From contig VFKU01000119.1 in the NCBI GenBank assembly GCA_009885415.1, positions 1-5,690 on the forward strand: a stretch of 5,690 nt of DNA. Direction: 5' to 3'. The position numbers and the translations under genes are program-made. Below the pieces are notes generated by a model that searched no databases, was not told the origin of the DNA, and worked only from the letters and a program-made list of their open reading frames with translations. Shown piece after piece: positions 5,223 to 5,690 of this stretch. Numbering within the stretch: position 1 is the stretch's first letter; each line of letters opens with the position of its first letter. The stretch comes from Rhodothermota bacterium. Lineage in GTDB: Bacteria; Hydrogenedentota; Hydrogenedentia; Hydrogenedentales; GCA-2746185.

Positions 5223-5690
5223 ATGGATCTGACTCAGTTTATCCCCTCGACCCAAGAAGCGCACGCGATTGCGGCGCATTTGCCCGTCGCCTTGTCCGCG
5301 CTGGGCGTCGTCGCCGTGCTCGCCGCTGTCACCATTCGCACCCAGCGCGACACGCTGCGCTGGGCCGTCGTCGGGCTCTACGTGCTGCTCGCGGCCTCGG
5401 CCTATATCTCCGTCGAAACTGGCGAAAACGCGCGCCAGGAAATCTCCGGCGCGATCTCGCCCGCGATCTGGGAAATGATTGATCGTCACGAGCGGCTTGC
5501 CGAGCGCGTCTGGATGTTCGGCCTCGGCACGGCGATCGTGATGGCCGTGAGCATCGCGGCGAGCGGCGGCTCGCGCACGAGCATGAGCCTCGTTGCTCTG
5601 CTGGCCAGTCTCGTCACCGCGGGCTGGGTGGGCTACACCGGCCACGAAGGGGGTACGCTCGTCTACCACTACGGCATCGGCATCCCGCCC
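5223..5690 (+). CDS. DUF2231-like integral membrane protein, 3' end cut by window edge
   Basis: The frame is open from ATG 5223 to the right edge (156 codons, no stop). Four hydrophobic segments are visible at about 17-37, 44-63, 96-113 and 120-139, so it sits in the inner membrane. Marks of the DUF2231 type are a histidine-bearing start (H14 and H19 in HAIAAHLPVAL), a TGENA loop after segment 2, DRHERLAERVW (H89) before segment 3, and the ending GHEGGTLVYHYGIGI, which matches the GG-LVY-G-G motif of that group. Histidines at 14, 19, 89, 141 and 149 near membrane ends could bind haem or metal; that is inference. No clear ribosome binding site precedes the ATG. It is transcribed away from the acyl-CoA dehydrogenase operon and may share its promoter region. 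Function is unknown for the family. Confidence 0.8.
   Translation, partial: MDLTQFIPSTQEAHAIAAHLPVALSALGVVAVLAAVTIRTQRDTLRWAVVGLYVLLAASAYISVETGENARQEISGAISPAIWEMIDRHERLAERVWMFGLGTAIVMAVSIAASGGSRTSMSLVALLASLVTAGWVGYTGHEGGTLVYHYGIGIPP

Noticed and set aside
5127..5669. Minus-strand N-terminal extension of the 123-aa gene opposite the membrane protein
   Set aside because: The frame stays open but reads as low-complexity R/A/G/H-rich sequence antisense to a good membrane-protein gene and crosses the promoter block. ATG 5126 is the sensible start.
1..5690. Defence system, CRISPR array, phage or toxin-antitoxin content
   Set aside because: No repeat-spacer pattern, nuclease, phage or toxin-like product is visible; every confident gene is metabolic, redox or membrane-related.

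Overview
The window is a 5.7 kb piece of a high-GC bacterial chromosome. It looks like ordinary fatty-acid and redox metabolism, not a mobile element. Protein style (periplasmic redoxin with GCPIVR, AidB, LCAD-type acyl-CoA dehydrogenase, DUF2231-like membrane protein) and GC-rich codon use suggest a proteobacterium, perhaps a gamma- or betaproteobacterium; this is an inference from style only. Five genes lie on the minus strand and one diverges on the plus strand. I see no RNA genes, IS elements, CRISPR arrays or integron sites.

Right end (5127-5690): a 96-bp divergent spacer separates a plus-strand membrane protein, cut by the window end, from a minus-strand operon. A single AT-rich block (TAGTATAAC) can be read as a -10 element in both directions, so the spacer may be one bidirectional promoter.

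Centre (1849-5126, minus strand): a 123-aa protein of unknown function, then an LCAD/isovaleryl-type acyl-CoA dehydrogenase, then an AidB-family flavoprotein. Gaps are short (about 40-75 nt and 16-19 nt), so they probably share one transcript from the 5172-5180 promoter. The two flavoproteins carry their catalytic glutamate at the two different positions known in the superfamily. An AAAGCGC match to the E. coli Ada-box core sits next to the -10; its position is wrong for classical activation.

Left end (1-1848, minus strand): a 197-bp spacer holds several small palindromes and a weak hint of a decayed DNA-binding domain. It is followed by an exported alpha/beta hydrolase and then an exported redoxin running off the left edge. 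The hydrolase start is fixed by a strong ribosome binding site. The hydrolase is clearly poorer in GC than its neighbours and may be an acquisition. The redoxin follows it by only a few bases if its upstream starts are used, or through a 7-codon leader whose stop overlaps the redoxin ATG.

No convincing novel system is present. The points most worth checking are the symmetric divergent promoter, the Ada-box-like match in front of an aidB-containing operon, the low-GC hydrolase with its spacer, and the leader peptide before the redoxin.
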